From Nageia nagi (lineage: Eukaryota; Pinophyta), in NCBI GenBank assembly GCA_050084985.1, contig JBITNC010000002.1, positions 3,720,001-3,784,000 of the forward strand: 64,000 bases of DNA. The letters are read 5' to 3'. Within the stretch, counting starts at the first letter, position 1; every line of letters starts with the position of its first letter. Below the pieces are notes generated by a model. The model was given only the letters and a program-made list of their open reading frames with translations. It had not been told where the DNA came from and ran no database searches. Made by a program: the position numbers and the translations under genes. Shown here piece after piece: positions 11,972 through 19,870 of this stretch.

Positions 11972-14900
11972 CAAATTTAAAATGATGATGTTTTAATACC
12001 TGTGAATATCAAAATCAGGATGGCCAAGCCGACCCCCTCTTCCATAGCCCCAGGTGTACAATTCTCCTGAAGCTGTCACAGCCACACTATGAAACTTTGC
12101 TGCAGCAATTGCTGTGACAAAGAGGCCTTGAAGAGCCTCCACCTTGCATGGAATCTTCTGAATACGAGCATTTCCATTTCCAAGCTGGTAATTGGCACCA
12201 TTTCCCCAGCTGAAGAGCTCCGTCGCTCCTGCAAATTGGTAAGCAAAAAATCTAATAAACAATGCTGTGTCCATCTCATGCATTGTACATTGTATTATTT
12301 AGCCACCAGTAAATGTATGCAAGGCAGTAGTTTCCCAAAGTGAATATGTAGATATTCACCTTGTCGACGAATAACTGACATCTTCCCTTCACTGTTCTCT
12401 TCAAAAATCTGCTGCACAGGACCAGAAAGCATATCCACAGGCGTCCGTCCTCTAGAATCCTCCAATGTTAGAGAAGCGCCTGCTTGAATCAGAACTCCAG
12501 CAACTGCAAGATGTCCAAAATGGAGAGCTCTATGCAAACTGCTCCATCCTGATTCTCCATCCTGAAGAGCATGGGAATTTAAAGAATGGAACTTGGATAA
12601 TCAATTGTTATTGATAGGAAATAAAACCAAAGCATAACAAACAGCAATGCTTTTAGTTTTACAAATGACAACTTATCTGCAGGACTACATCAATACTAAA
12701 TGTCATTCATATACTAGACGACAGTGATAAAAAAACACCTGCTAAGTTTGCTTCTATTATGCAGAAGCACTAATATGTGAAGGGTCTATAATTTCATAGA
12801 GATTCTATGGGCCTTAGTTGAACAAATGTAATAAATTAATAATACAAGAATCTTATTCAAAAGAAAAGGAAAATAAATTTATAAGATCTATTTGCCTAAT
12901 TGATGTGTGATCTAAAAAGTACCAAATAATTTAAAAGCCTGTGACTCTGCCTCCAATCATCCATGTTGGTAACCTCAGTCCTTTCAGAGTACAAACCAAT
13001 TGGAGGTGACAATGACACTAACAATAATGATGTTGCGCACAAGTCATGGTTGCAAAGGATAACTTTTTAATTGCATTCATAGGTCAGCAATGGACTAAAT
13101 TTTCTTGTTGAACATGGATATTACTGTAATTATTATTGTTAGCCTCCTATAAATAATATTCCTTCTTTGCATTTTTGTTTTTACAAACCCAATACAATCC
13201 CTAAAGAATGTTATTGAAAAGTACAGTGATACAATACAGCTCCATTTTATCACAAAGAAATTGGTTCTTTTCATGAACTGTGGCTCCCTTTGTTCTTTCT
13301 CATTTTGCAAAATTAAAGATTGTGCCATAATTCTTCTTACAGATTTTCATTCATGAGGCTGAGCATCTAGATATAAAAGCTTTTAGCTAATTTCTGAATT
13401 TTTTTAAACTGGTTTTTCTTAGCTTTCACCTTCTATTTCCTGTTCCTTCAATTATTTCATTTCATTTCTTTAAGTTTTGGCATGGCAAATGTAAAATTCT
13501 TGTACTCTGCTTGACAACAAAAGTTGACATTGAAAAGACAATGTCCTTATACCAACATGGCAAAGTAGTTCAACAAATAGCTTGATGAGATTACTATACG
13601 CATACTCACAAGAAAATCAATCTCTTGATTAATATATTTCGCACATTTGCTTGTTTCTTCGTTCAATATTTAGCAAAACTCCTACTCCATGACTTCATTT
13701 GACAGCATTGTTTTGAAGTTGAACAAAGCAGAAATGGGAAGCGGGGTTCTTCACAAAAAGAAAATCACTTTAACAAGGGGATCCATCCAAGAGCGAGAAG
13801 GGTATCTCAAAAGCATGAATCCCAAAATAAAAAATGGTGTAACTCCCTTAGATGCTTTCTTTTTGCAAATTTTAACACTAAATGACCTTGGAGCTCCAAT
13901 AAAACATTATTTAAAAATTTAGGTTGACAATTAAGTTGAGTTTGGACCTTATTTTTCTGTAAGATATTTCTAGTATATTATTCTCAATGTGTTCCTTAAA
14001 TGAAGCATTAGGCTGAATGATAACACTTTATAACGTTACAAAGGGAAGCATTAGGCTGAATGATAACACTTTATTGCTTGTAAGCAGATAACATGCTGCA
14101 TAGGTTAACATAATCATATGTTGGCTTCAGTACTATGTAAAGTAAGTAGGTAAATCATAAAGAAACTCGTAAATAAGCTGCATAGAAGGTCAGCAAACGT
14201 CACGGAATACCTATGTTCTGTTTTGTGCTTTTGCTTAACAGAAACATTTGCAAGAAATGCATTCCGTTTAAGTATCCCATGGAAACACAAAATGTAAGAT
14301 AGAGTGAGTCACATGTAAACCAATCTATGGTGAAGTTACAGCCACATCACTTGTTTTTTTTTAACGTAGGGTTCAATAACTATGTCTCAACAAACTAATT
14401 CTAAAGATAGCAAAAACAACTAATGACTTTGCAAGTATGCCTAATTGATGTCATCCACAAAACTATGAAGTCCAAGAAGCATTCCTTATCTCTTATGATT
14501 TACAAAGAATGGGAAACGTCTTATCAACTTCGATGGATTCATATTGAAATTGTGTTATCCCTGACTAAAATACTAGTTTAGAAAACAACTAAATTCAACT
14601 AATTGGGAACAACAGAACAGTTGTTTAGAGGCAACTCTTTTGATAACAAAAAAGTGTGTTTGAAAATCCAAATCTCGGTCAATGAAAAAAGAAAATATCA
14701 GTAGAATCAAAACATTTACACCAATTTCCTGCACCCTTAATTCTATAATCAAATAATTATCATGAACGTTATTCCAATAGAATATTGACAAGCAATCAAA
14801 TAATGAGGAAGTCTACATACCCTTGTATTTGGATCAGCCCCGCAGCAAGCAATCTCCTAACCATTGGAACATGGTTCCTCCAAACTGCAAAATGAAGGGC

Positions 14901-15095
14901 AGTCGATCCAAATGTGTTTTTCGTATCAATATTGCCACCACTCTTCTTGAGAGCCAACAATGTAGACTCAAGGTCAGCAATTGATCCATTTCTTGTAGCA
15001 GACCATAAATCTTGGAGATGAATGCTTGCTGATGGTCGACGAGCTGAAGTTTGCTTCAACAAACTGGACCCAGTATGAGTACTTAAACTCTCCAT
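4217..15095 (-). CDS. Ankyrin-RCC1-BTB/BACK-like protein, ten coding exons
   Basis: Coding exons, in transcript order: 15095-14821, 12561-12360, 12228-12000, 10828-10689, 9471-9182, 8100-7888, 7728-7237, 6090-5389, 5224-4568 and 4453-4217. All introns are GT-AG and all phases agree once one missing base is allowed in a G run at 14838-14841. The predicted protein is about 1145 residues. Ankyrin repeats lie at about 57-130, RCC1 blade repeats (SWGNGANYQLG, TWGYGRGGRLGHPD, TWGSNREGQLGY, TWGCNREGQLGYG) at about 160-480, and a BTB/BACK-like helical part at about 570-640. A charged probable coiled coil with a basic RRRKGKKKDRK stretch follows, then GGLSVFLSGALDESPK and a conserved tail around IQIEEKAMKELRRFY. 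This order matches plant homologues of the inhibitor of Bruton tyrosine kinase (IBTK)-like family. RCC1 and BTB parts suggest a protein-interaction or ubiquitin-ligase adaptor role, which is inference. No symbol is given because the family has several names. Confidence 0.9.
4568..5224 (-). CDS. Host gene coding exon 9 (low-complexity region with conserved GGLSVFLSGAL)
   Basis: Acceptor ATCAG, donor CAACAG|GTATTT, phase 0. A Ser/Lys-rich start leads to KKKSKKGGLSVFLSGALDES and PAWGGARLSKRAMSLLEIQ, then STPPWAGTSPLTSKSSLREI. The repeated SL.EIQ signature (twice) is typical of plant members of this family. Confidence 0.88.
5389..6090 (-). CDS. Host gene coding exon 8 (BACK-like helices, coiled coil, basic stretch)
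   Basis: Acceptor TGACAG, donor GTAGAG|GTAAGT, phase 0 on both sides. It opens with DMVVRNLDYILTVSPAALAN, then a conserved SYRRLPTHTATFPAVI. A long charged helix rich in Q, K and E (SEADRAMAKQVRAIRKKLQQ onward) looks like a coiled coil, and RRRKGKKKDRK could be a nuclear localisation signal. Confidence 0.9.
6091..7236 (-). other. Intron 7/8 with an (AT)n microsatellite
   Basis: An AT-rich intron between coding exons 7 and 8. It holds an alternating AT run at about 6710-6735 and two similar blocks around TTTGTAGGGTTATAT at about 6610 and 6817, an imperfect direct duplication of roughly 200 bp spacing. No coding signal. Confidence 0.7.
7237..7728 (-). CDS. Host gene coding exon 7 (last RCC1 blade, acidic linker, BACK-like helices)
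   Basis: Acceptor TTGTAG, donor TGTGAG|GTGCTG, phase 0 on both sides. It encodes SSGKYWTAIVTSTGDLYACD (last blade; the tryptophan of the usual WG is replaced), an acidic linker EEAEDVEDDDIIF, and then LCQKVAAEVLLEPKNSVQLL continuing to LEAEDLRMHCE, the start of a BTB/BACK-type helical region. Confidence 0.9.
7888..8100 (-). CDS. Host gene coding exon 6 (RCC1)
   Basis: Acceptor TGACAG, donor CAGCAG|GTTTGC. It starts VFTWGYKMVTPRRVAISRN and ends SADPNLRCQQ; both junctions are phase 0. RCC1-like ISVVAGISHSTALADDG is present. Confidence 0.9.
9182..9471 (-). CDS. Host gene coding exon 5 (RCC1)
   Basis: Acceptor ATTTCAG, donor GAG|GTGAGC. It encodes EGQLGYPAVDTQPTPRRVSS and TWGCNREGQLGYGTSNSAS, ending at VVLGSDGE in phase 0. 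These are two further RCC1 repeats. Confidence 0.92.
9950..10080. repeat. Local duplication inside intron 4/5
   Basis: The string GCATTCTGGTGGTTGAAACA occurs at about 9956 and again at about 10024. Between them CATTTAGTCCTACAAATACT occurs twice in tandem and once more, shortened, downstream. This is a compact compound duplication without coding meaning. Confidence 0.8.
10689..10828 (-). CDS. Host gene coding exon 4 (RCC1)
   Basis: Acceptor TTTCAG, donor AGAG|GTATGT. It encodes SGQAAVITPRRVINGLGQRQ followed by KVIAAAKHHTIVATEGGEVF and TWGSNR; ends in phase 1. Confidence 0.92.
10829..11999 (-). other. Intron 3/4 with an AT repeat close to its donor
   Basis: The intron runs from donor GTATTA at 11999 to acceptor CAG at 10829. 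An uninterrupted AT repeat of about 28 bp (11939-11967) lies only about 32 bases inside the donor in transcript sense. Nothing else is recognised in it. Confidence 0.7.
12000..12228 (-). CDS. Host gene coding exon 3 (first RCC1 blades)
   Basis: Acceptor TTTGCAG, donor CACAG|GTATTA. It encodes GATELFSWGNGANYQLGNG and TWGYGRGGRLGHPDFDIHS, two RCC1 repeats with the usual WG..G.GQLG/RLG pattern. Ends in phase 2. Confidence 0.92.
12360..12561 (-). CDS. Host gene coding exon 2 (ankyrin repeats)
   Basis: Acceptor TCTTCAG precedes GAT GGA GAA; donor is CAAG|GTGAAT. It encodes DGESGWSSLHRALHFGHLAV, then an ankyrin-type LIQAGASLTLEDSRGRTPVD, and ends at IRRQ in phase 1. Confidence 0.9.
12562..14820 (-). 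other. Long first coding intron
   Basis: The 2.26 kb intron separates the ankyrin exons. It contains a direct duplication of about 28 bp (GAAGCATTAGGCTGAATGAT at about 14002 and 14046). The open frames in it are short and lack any family resemblance. Confidence 0.75.
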
Positions 15096-15130
15096 TTACA
15101 ATATTTGATATACGTAATACAAGCAGTTCC
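14821..15130 (-). CDS. Host gene exon with start codon and first ankyrin repeat
   Basis: ATG at 15095-15093 begins MESLSTHTGSSLLK. The exon ends ACA AGG before donor GTATGT at 14820. It encodes the helical lead-in (HLQDLWSATRNGSIADLES) and the repeat FGSTALHFAVWRNHVPMVRR. After RRLLAAG the frame as written becomes LIQIQG and runs into the intron. One more G in the run at 14838-14841 would give ADPNTR and join in phase with the next exon, DGESGWSSLHRALHFGH. An upstream acceptor TTCAG at 15131 suggests the exon begins at 15130, with 35 bases of 5' UTR. Confidence 0.85.
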
Positions 15131-15567
15131 CTGAATGTCGATCCTTTCTATAAACCTTACAACTTTGTTAAGTATAAGACAGTTAAAAACTTAAAAGTGA
15201 ACCGTGGCGGAAATTGAGCATATTTCCAATAAGTTTCAACCACAACTGTCAGAAGACACTTTGTTCTTTTTGACGTTCAGCAGAGCAAGGAACAAAATAT
15301 CATGCCCATGCAACTGCTAAGTAATCATTTTGTTATCTTCGTCATATATTTTCAGGATACCACTGATCAAGGGCTACAAAATGATAATCCCATCTTCATC
15401 AATGTCTTTGTTATGAAAGCACGAAAATACCAAGAGCCATTCGCAAATACTCAGTGAACCTTTATGAAGAATCGCATTGCCACACATTGATTCTCTCTTA
15501 GCATCAAAAGAAGTTAAGTGTTGCATTAAGACAACACAATGGAAATACCTCCAATCTGGTTGTCCAT
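15096..15567 (-). CDS. Predicted 17-codon upstream ORF, spliced
   Basis: If the 58-bp exon is spliced from 15549 to 15130, an ATG at 15567-15565 opens the frame MDNQIGGNCLYYVYQIL and stops with TAA at 15098-15096. The stop lies directly against the main ATG (15095). Such an arrangement could allow reinitiation control. The claim depends wholly on the predicted splice. Confidence 0.3.
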
Positions 15568-15606
15568 AAGAAACACATCTAAATTCTGATCAAAATCCAC
15601 TGCCAC
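15549..15606 (-). other. Probable 5' UTR exon of the host gene
   Basis: A 58-bp segment is bounded on the minus strand by acceptor TTGCAG (15607-15612) and donor GGAG|GTATTT (15548). It is not in frame with the main protein: joined to the acceptor at 15131 it runs to a stop just before the main ATG. No transcript evidence is available, so this rests on splice signals alone. Confidence 0.4.
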
Positions 15607-17075
15607 CTGCAACATTCAACGAAATCCAAACATGTTAATTTAGAGGATGAAATAACTAGAGATGTGAATTGAACCACATGCATGTTCTTGTAAATAAAGT
15701 AACTTAATCAAAAAATTGATCTAGATTCTAGAAAGCAATTGCGAAAATGAATCAAATTACTAATTGTATGATTCCACATTAAGATTTCTTTCACATGCAA
15801 GATAATGTGCATTCAACACTCAAAGGCTTCCTATTTAGCATGGATGCAGACATGTAAAATGTTGCATTATAAATTAAACAGGTGTACACACAATTTCTTT
15901 CCTTGACTTCTCTCTAATTAGATATGTTTCCCGGTAGTTTTGAGAAACGTGCAATTTTATGGACAACTACTCAAATTAAGTCAAAAAGATGTTGCACTGA
16001 ACATGAGATAATTATTTTCCAAATATAAAATTCAATAACTCCAAATATCATCCGATCTTCTACTACAACCTGATATCTGTCTTGAGCAACTTTTTCCTGG
16101 ATAAGATTAGTGAAAAGCGGATCCTCATGTAAAATTAATAAAAAAAAAGTTCCTTCTAAAAGGATACCATGAATCATTTCATTTCAAACAATGAAAATTT
16201 AGATGCCCAGAGCTCACATTCATGAGAAGATTCACGCTGCGTGTAACTTATGAAATCAATCTTGAACTTGCAACATCAATTTTTCCAAAAATATTTTTGG
16301 TCAGATCCATCAGACGCTAGGTATATACACAAGTGTGAGGCTATTCAGGTTTTACCATCAACACAGTGGATTCATTAAGCATGCAATCCCTAGGCCACTA
16401 GATTGGCATGGCCTCTAGTCAATATGCATATCCCTGCTGGAGAATTTCTCCCCAACCAAGCATTGAGCTCGGTTGTCTTGATCAATGTCGATCAGTGTTT
16501 GAGCTCTAACCCTAAATGCTTAATTCCAAAACTCAATATTGCTAGAAAAAAAATTATATTCTATCAATTAATTTATACTAGCAGTGGATCACAATTTTTC
16601 GTGCCAAAACTTTGTAACAAATTGACACTAAAGAAAAACCCATATCTCAATGGTTGTTAAAAGAGCCACATTTTAAAAAATGGCTGAAAACTAATGGGAG
16701 ATCCCTGTGCAAATCTTCCTCAAAACTCGAATTGGAATAATGAAAGCCAAAAAAATTATATCTAACGTCATTCCCAAACCCTAACTTGTCAATTCCTCTA
16801 TATTTCTTACTTCATTACCTTAACCAATTCTGCAATTTCCACTTCTACGTCAAAACTACGCAACATTATTCAAAAACACCACATTTCAATTCAACCGAAA
16901 AAAAAAAACAGAGTCAAAATACGACTATACAAAGCCCAACCTCCGTCGTACCAGATGCAGAGAGATGGAATTTGCATTGTTTTGAAACATTTTCTTTTTA
17001 ATCATCGTCAATTAACAGAGAAGAAAAAGAGTAAACAAATGAATGTAAAAGAAAAAGAAAGGATTCCATGTGCAC
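15607..17075 (-). other. Probable 5' UTR intron
   Basis: A stretch without coding signal. On the minus strand a plausible donor, TACAG|GTGCAC, lies at 17076/17075, and the acceptor TTGCAG is at 15607. The open frames here have no family resemblance. Confidence 0.35.
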
Positions 17076-17360
17076 CTGTAATTGTACTTGCTGAGAGGAA
17101 AAAACTGACGTCAAACTAAAAAGAGGATATATGCGATATTAAATAAAGGCGTATCATAGCATCTTGCAGGAATATTCCAACTGCAACTGCAAATACAAAC
17201 ACAAAATAATATTCATAGGAATTATACCATTTCAGTCGAAGTTGTTCTGTATTTGCGTGAAGCCTCGTCCACGTATTGGGGAAATGTTTTGCGTCTGTCT
17301 CATAAGTTGGCAGATCGTTGGAGACGCCGCCAAATTTGGTGGGGCGTGAAGTTTCCAAGT
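17076..17360 (-). other. Probable first (non-coding) exon of the host gene
   Basis: This stretch is richer in G+C than its surroundings and lies directly downstream (minus sense) of a TATA-like box; it ends at a possible donor GTGCAC. It would be the 5' UTR start. The open frame on the minus strand (17116-17358) is not convincing as protein. Confidence 0.35.
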
Positions 17361-17386
17361 CTTCCCCTTCAGCTCCATATAAAATT

Positions 17387-17398
17387 TTATTTATATAA
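17387..17398 (-). promoter_or_regulatory. Candidate TATA box of the host gene
   Basis: On the minus strand the sequence reads TATATAAATA about 30 bases upstream of the GC-richer block starting near 17360, the correct spacing for a plant core promoter. The surroundings are AT-rich, so chance occurrence is possible. Confidence 0.35.
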
Positions 17399-17411
17399 AA
17401 AAATAATAATA

Positions 17412-17485
17412 ATTGATATTAGGTGTGAGAGTTTGGTTTGGTAGTCAATTTAGTGATCTAGGTTCAAATCTTATAGATTTTGTAT
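17412..17485 (+). repeat. Possible SINE-like fragment (box A / box B resemblance)
   Basis: The segment has GAGTTTGGTTTGGTAGTCAA followed about 30 bases later by GGTTCAAATC, the latter close to a pol III B box. No poly-A or poly-T end or flanking duplication was resolved. Tentative. Confidence 0.2.
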
Positions 17486-17559
17486 AATTAAAGAGTAGCA
17501 TTGTTAGCTACATTAGTATTGGTGAATCTCATTTCAAATGAAGAAGTTATTGTTATTAA

Positions 17560-18419
17560 CATTGACGATGACCTTTAAGAACTTAATCTTATCAAAACTT
17601 ATAAAAGTTCTTAGGAATGTGAAATTTATTGCATTTCTCAAAGAATAATGATTTGGGTCTCAATCCTAACCTTGTCGTGTAAAAGAATGTCAAATCTATT
17701 AAATAAAAACTTTGAAAGATGAAACCCAAAATCATGTTAATGATTAAAGAACAACTACAAAATCTCCTAGATGTGATATTCATCTAGTCCTTGGTTATCT
17801 TAAGTGGATGTCAAATGTGGTAGCCATAGCCAATAAGATCAAAAGAATTAATATAGGCATTGACTTTCAAGATATAAATAAAGTCTATCCCAAAGATGAT
17901 TTCCATCTTCCCAGCATTAATGTTATTGTTGATTTGACTATTGATCATTAAATATATTTTCCTAATGGATGATTTTTTCATATATAATTAAATTTGAATA
18001 ATCCTCAAAGACCTATATAAAATCTTTTTTACAATATTATGGGGAATTTTTTGTTATAAAATCATATCATTTGTTTTACAACATTCGAGTCACATATTAA
18101 CGCATTAAGATTTATATCTTTCATGACTACATGCATGATATTATAAGTACTTCATTAATGACCTACTACCCAAATCTAAAAACCATGATCAACATATTGA
18201 TGATCTTATAAAACCTTTTGACCGTCTTCTTTTGTACAATGTATGTATGAATAAAAAGAAATATGTTTTTATAATTGCTTATTATAAATTACTTGTATTC
18301 ATCATTTTGAAATGAGGAAGAGAAGTAGACCATTATAAAATAAAAGATCATAAATGATATCTCTCCTTCTAAAAACATCAAGGAACTATGTAGGTTAAAA
18401 GGCAAAATATAACATATTC
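17560..18419 (+). pseudogene. Ty3/gypsy reverse transcriptase relic, left part
   Basis: Plus-strand frames with frequent stops give WMSNVVAIANKIKR, then IGIDFQDINKVYPKDDFHLP and SINVIVDLT (about 17800-17950), the RT N-terminal fingers of a Ty3/gypsy element of the non-chromodomain (Tat/Athila-like) kind. Further right, KELCRLKGKI is visible just before the Copia insertion. The frame resumes on the far side of element 1 at 27387, which shows the element was cut by that insertion. Inactive. Confidence 0.75.
18415..18419. repeat. Target-site duplication of element 1, left copy (TATTC)
   Basis: TATTC immediately precedes the left LTR and recurs at 27382-27386 after the right LTR. Confidence 0.9.
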
Positions 18420-18917
18420 TGAAGGATTTGAACTAGATCTAAACAAATCCTTTAGGACCTTAGACTAGGAAACTCAAGATAACACATCTATAATTCTAAG
18501 AACATCATTCACACAATATGACACCAATATAATGTGGTTCCTCCCTCCTTGGGAGTACATCCACAACTAGCTCTCTTATTCTCAAATCTATGTCTCTCTT
18601 ACAACTATTCTCTAGCTCTCTTCTACACAACCAAGTAGAGTAATCTTACTCAAAACTTAGATATGTTTACATGAGGAGAGGCCCTCTATTTATAGGTTGA
18701 GAGCACCTCCCTAACCTTCCTTTAACCCAAGGGTAAGGTTAGGGTTACATTAAATGTACCACCAAACTTCAACCTACCAACTAACTCCTTTGGTAAAGTC
18801 AAAGTCTACATATTAAAGAATTCTATTAATCACTTAAGGTATCTACATACCTTTAAGTGATTAATTGAATTTACAAGGAGTCTAGATATTCACAATATTT
18901 CATTACAAATTCTAACA
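18420..18917 (-). repeat. Element 1 3' LTR (498 bp)
   Basis: Bounded by TG...CA in plus reading (TGAAGGATTT ... TCTAACA). A TATA-like TCTATTTATAGG and the repeats CTTAAGG and CCTTTAAG lie inside. It matches the right copy at 497 of 498 positions. Confidence 0.95.
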
Positions 18918-18930
18918 CTCCCCCTTAATG
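18918..18930 (-). promoter_or_regulatory. Element 1 polypurine tract
   Basis: Reads CATTAAGGGGGAG on the minus strand directly before the LTR start; primes plus-strand DNA synthesis in LTR elements. Confidence 0.85.
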
Positions 18931-19403
18931 TAATATTGGGATAGAGCGTAGAAGAGAGAAGAGAGAGAGTAAGAGAGAGTTCTCCTCCATAGAGATACAA
19001 GTGGAGATGAGAACTTTTACATATTTTTGAGAATCTTTTTGAGAACTAGTATGAGACTCACTACATTACCATTTGACAAAAAATGGTTTACAATACAATC
19101 ATTAACCACAACTGGTTTCACTGTACATAGTAGTCGATCAACTTTAAGCTGACATGTGAGTCTCCATGAGCTTGCTTTCACAAGGTGAGTAACCTGCATT
19201 TCTAAAGAAGATCCTGCATGCTACAAGCAACTCATGAACAAAATCAGTTAGATGCATCATATATTCAAATAAGAGAATCAAATAATGCCATCTTATAAAT
19301 AACTGATTAATGGTGCACTATAAGCCATCACAGAGATGCCAAGCCATTACTCATAGTCACCTGTTGTATATAGACATGTGTTGATTTTAAAAATAGAGCA
19401 TAA

Positions 19404-19815
19404 AATTGTACAACGAGTTTCTCACGCAGAGCAAACTCACCACGGAGGTATAGAATGTACAACAAGTTCGTCACGCAGAGCGAACTTACCAGGGAGGTAT
19501 ATTAAATTATATGCTCAAAAATTGTACAACGAGTTTCTCACGCAGAGCAAACTCACCACGGAGGTATAGAGCATAAAAATTGTACAACGAGTTTCTCACG
19601 CAGAGCAAACTCACCACGGAGGTATAGAATGTACAACAAGTTCGTCACGCAGAGCGAACTTACCACGGAGGTATATTAATTATATGCTCAAAATTTGTAC
19701 AACAAGTTTCTCACGCAGAGCAAACTTACCACTGAGGTATAAAATAATCAACACTCTATAACAACAATTGTACAACAAGTTTGTCACGCAGAGCAAACTT
19801 ACCACGGAGGTCTAG
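19404..19815 (-). repeat. Seven-unit tandem array of hairpin/GTRAGT repeats in the element 1 3' region
   Basis: Units of about 50-65 bp share the plus-strand core TCACGCAGAG flanked by inverted arms, followed by CCACGGAGGTAT. The arms vary together: GAGTTT/AAACTC in three units, AAGTTCG/CGAACTT in two, AAGTTT/AAACTT in one and AAGTTTG/CAAACTT in one. In the element's sense strand each unit includes GGTAAGT or GGTGAGT. Related units occur in element 2 (49750-49965). Confidence 0.9.
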
Positions 19816-19870
19816 AATGTACAATCAAAAAAGGCCTCTTAGAGGTGAAGTTGTCATCACTAACAAAAGT

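Noticed and set aside
13689-13922. 77-residue plus-strand open frame in the first coding intron
   Set aside because: Short, without family resemblance and antisense to the gene; expected by chance.
17116-17358. 80-residue minus-strand open frame upstream of the host gene
   Set aside because: No family resemblance; it fits better as the 5' UTR exon, and its downstream half would be intron after the GTGCAC donor.
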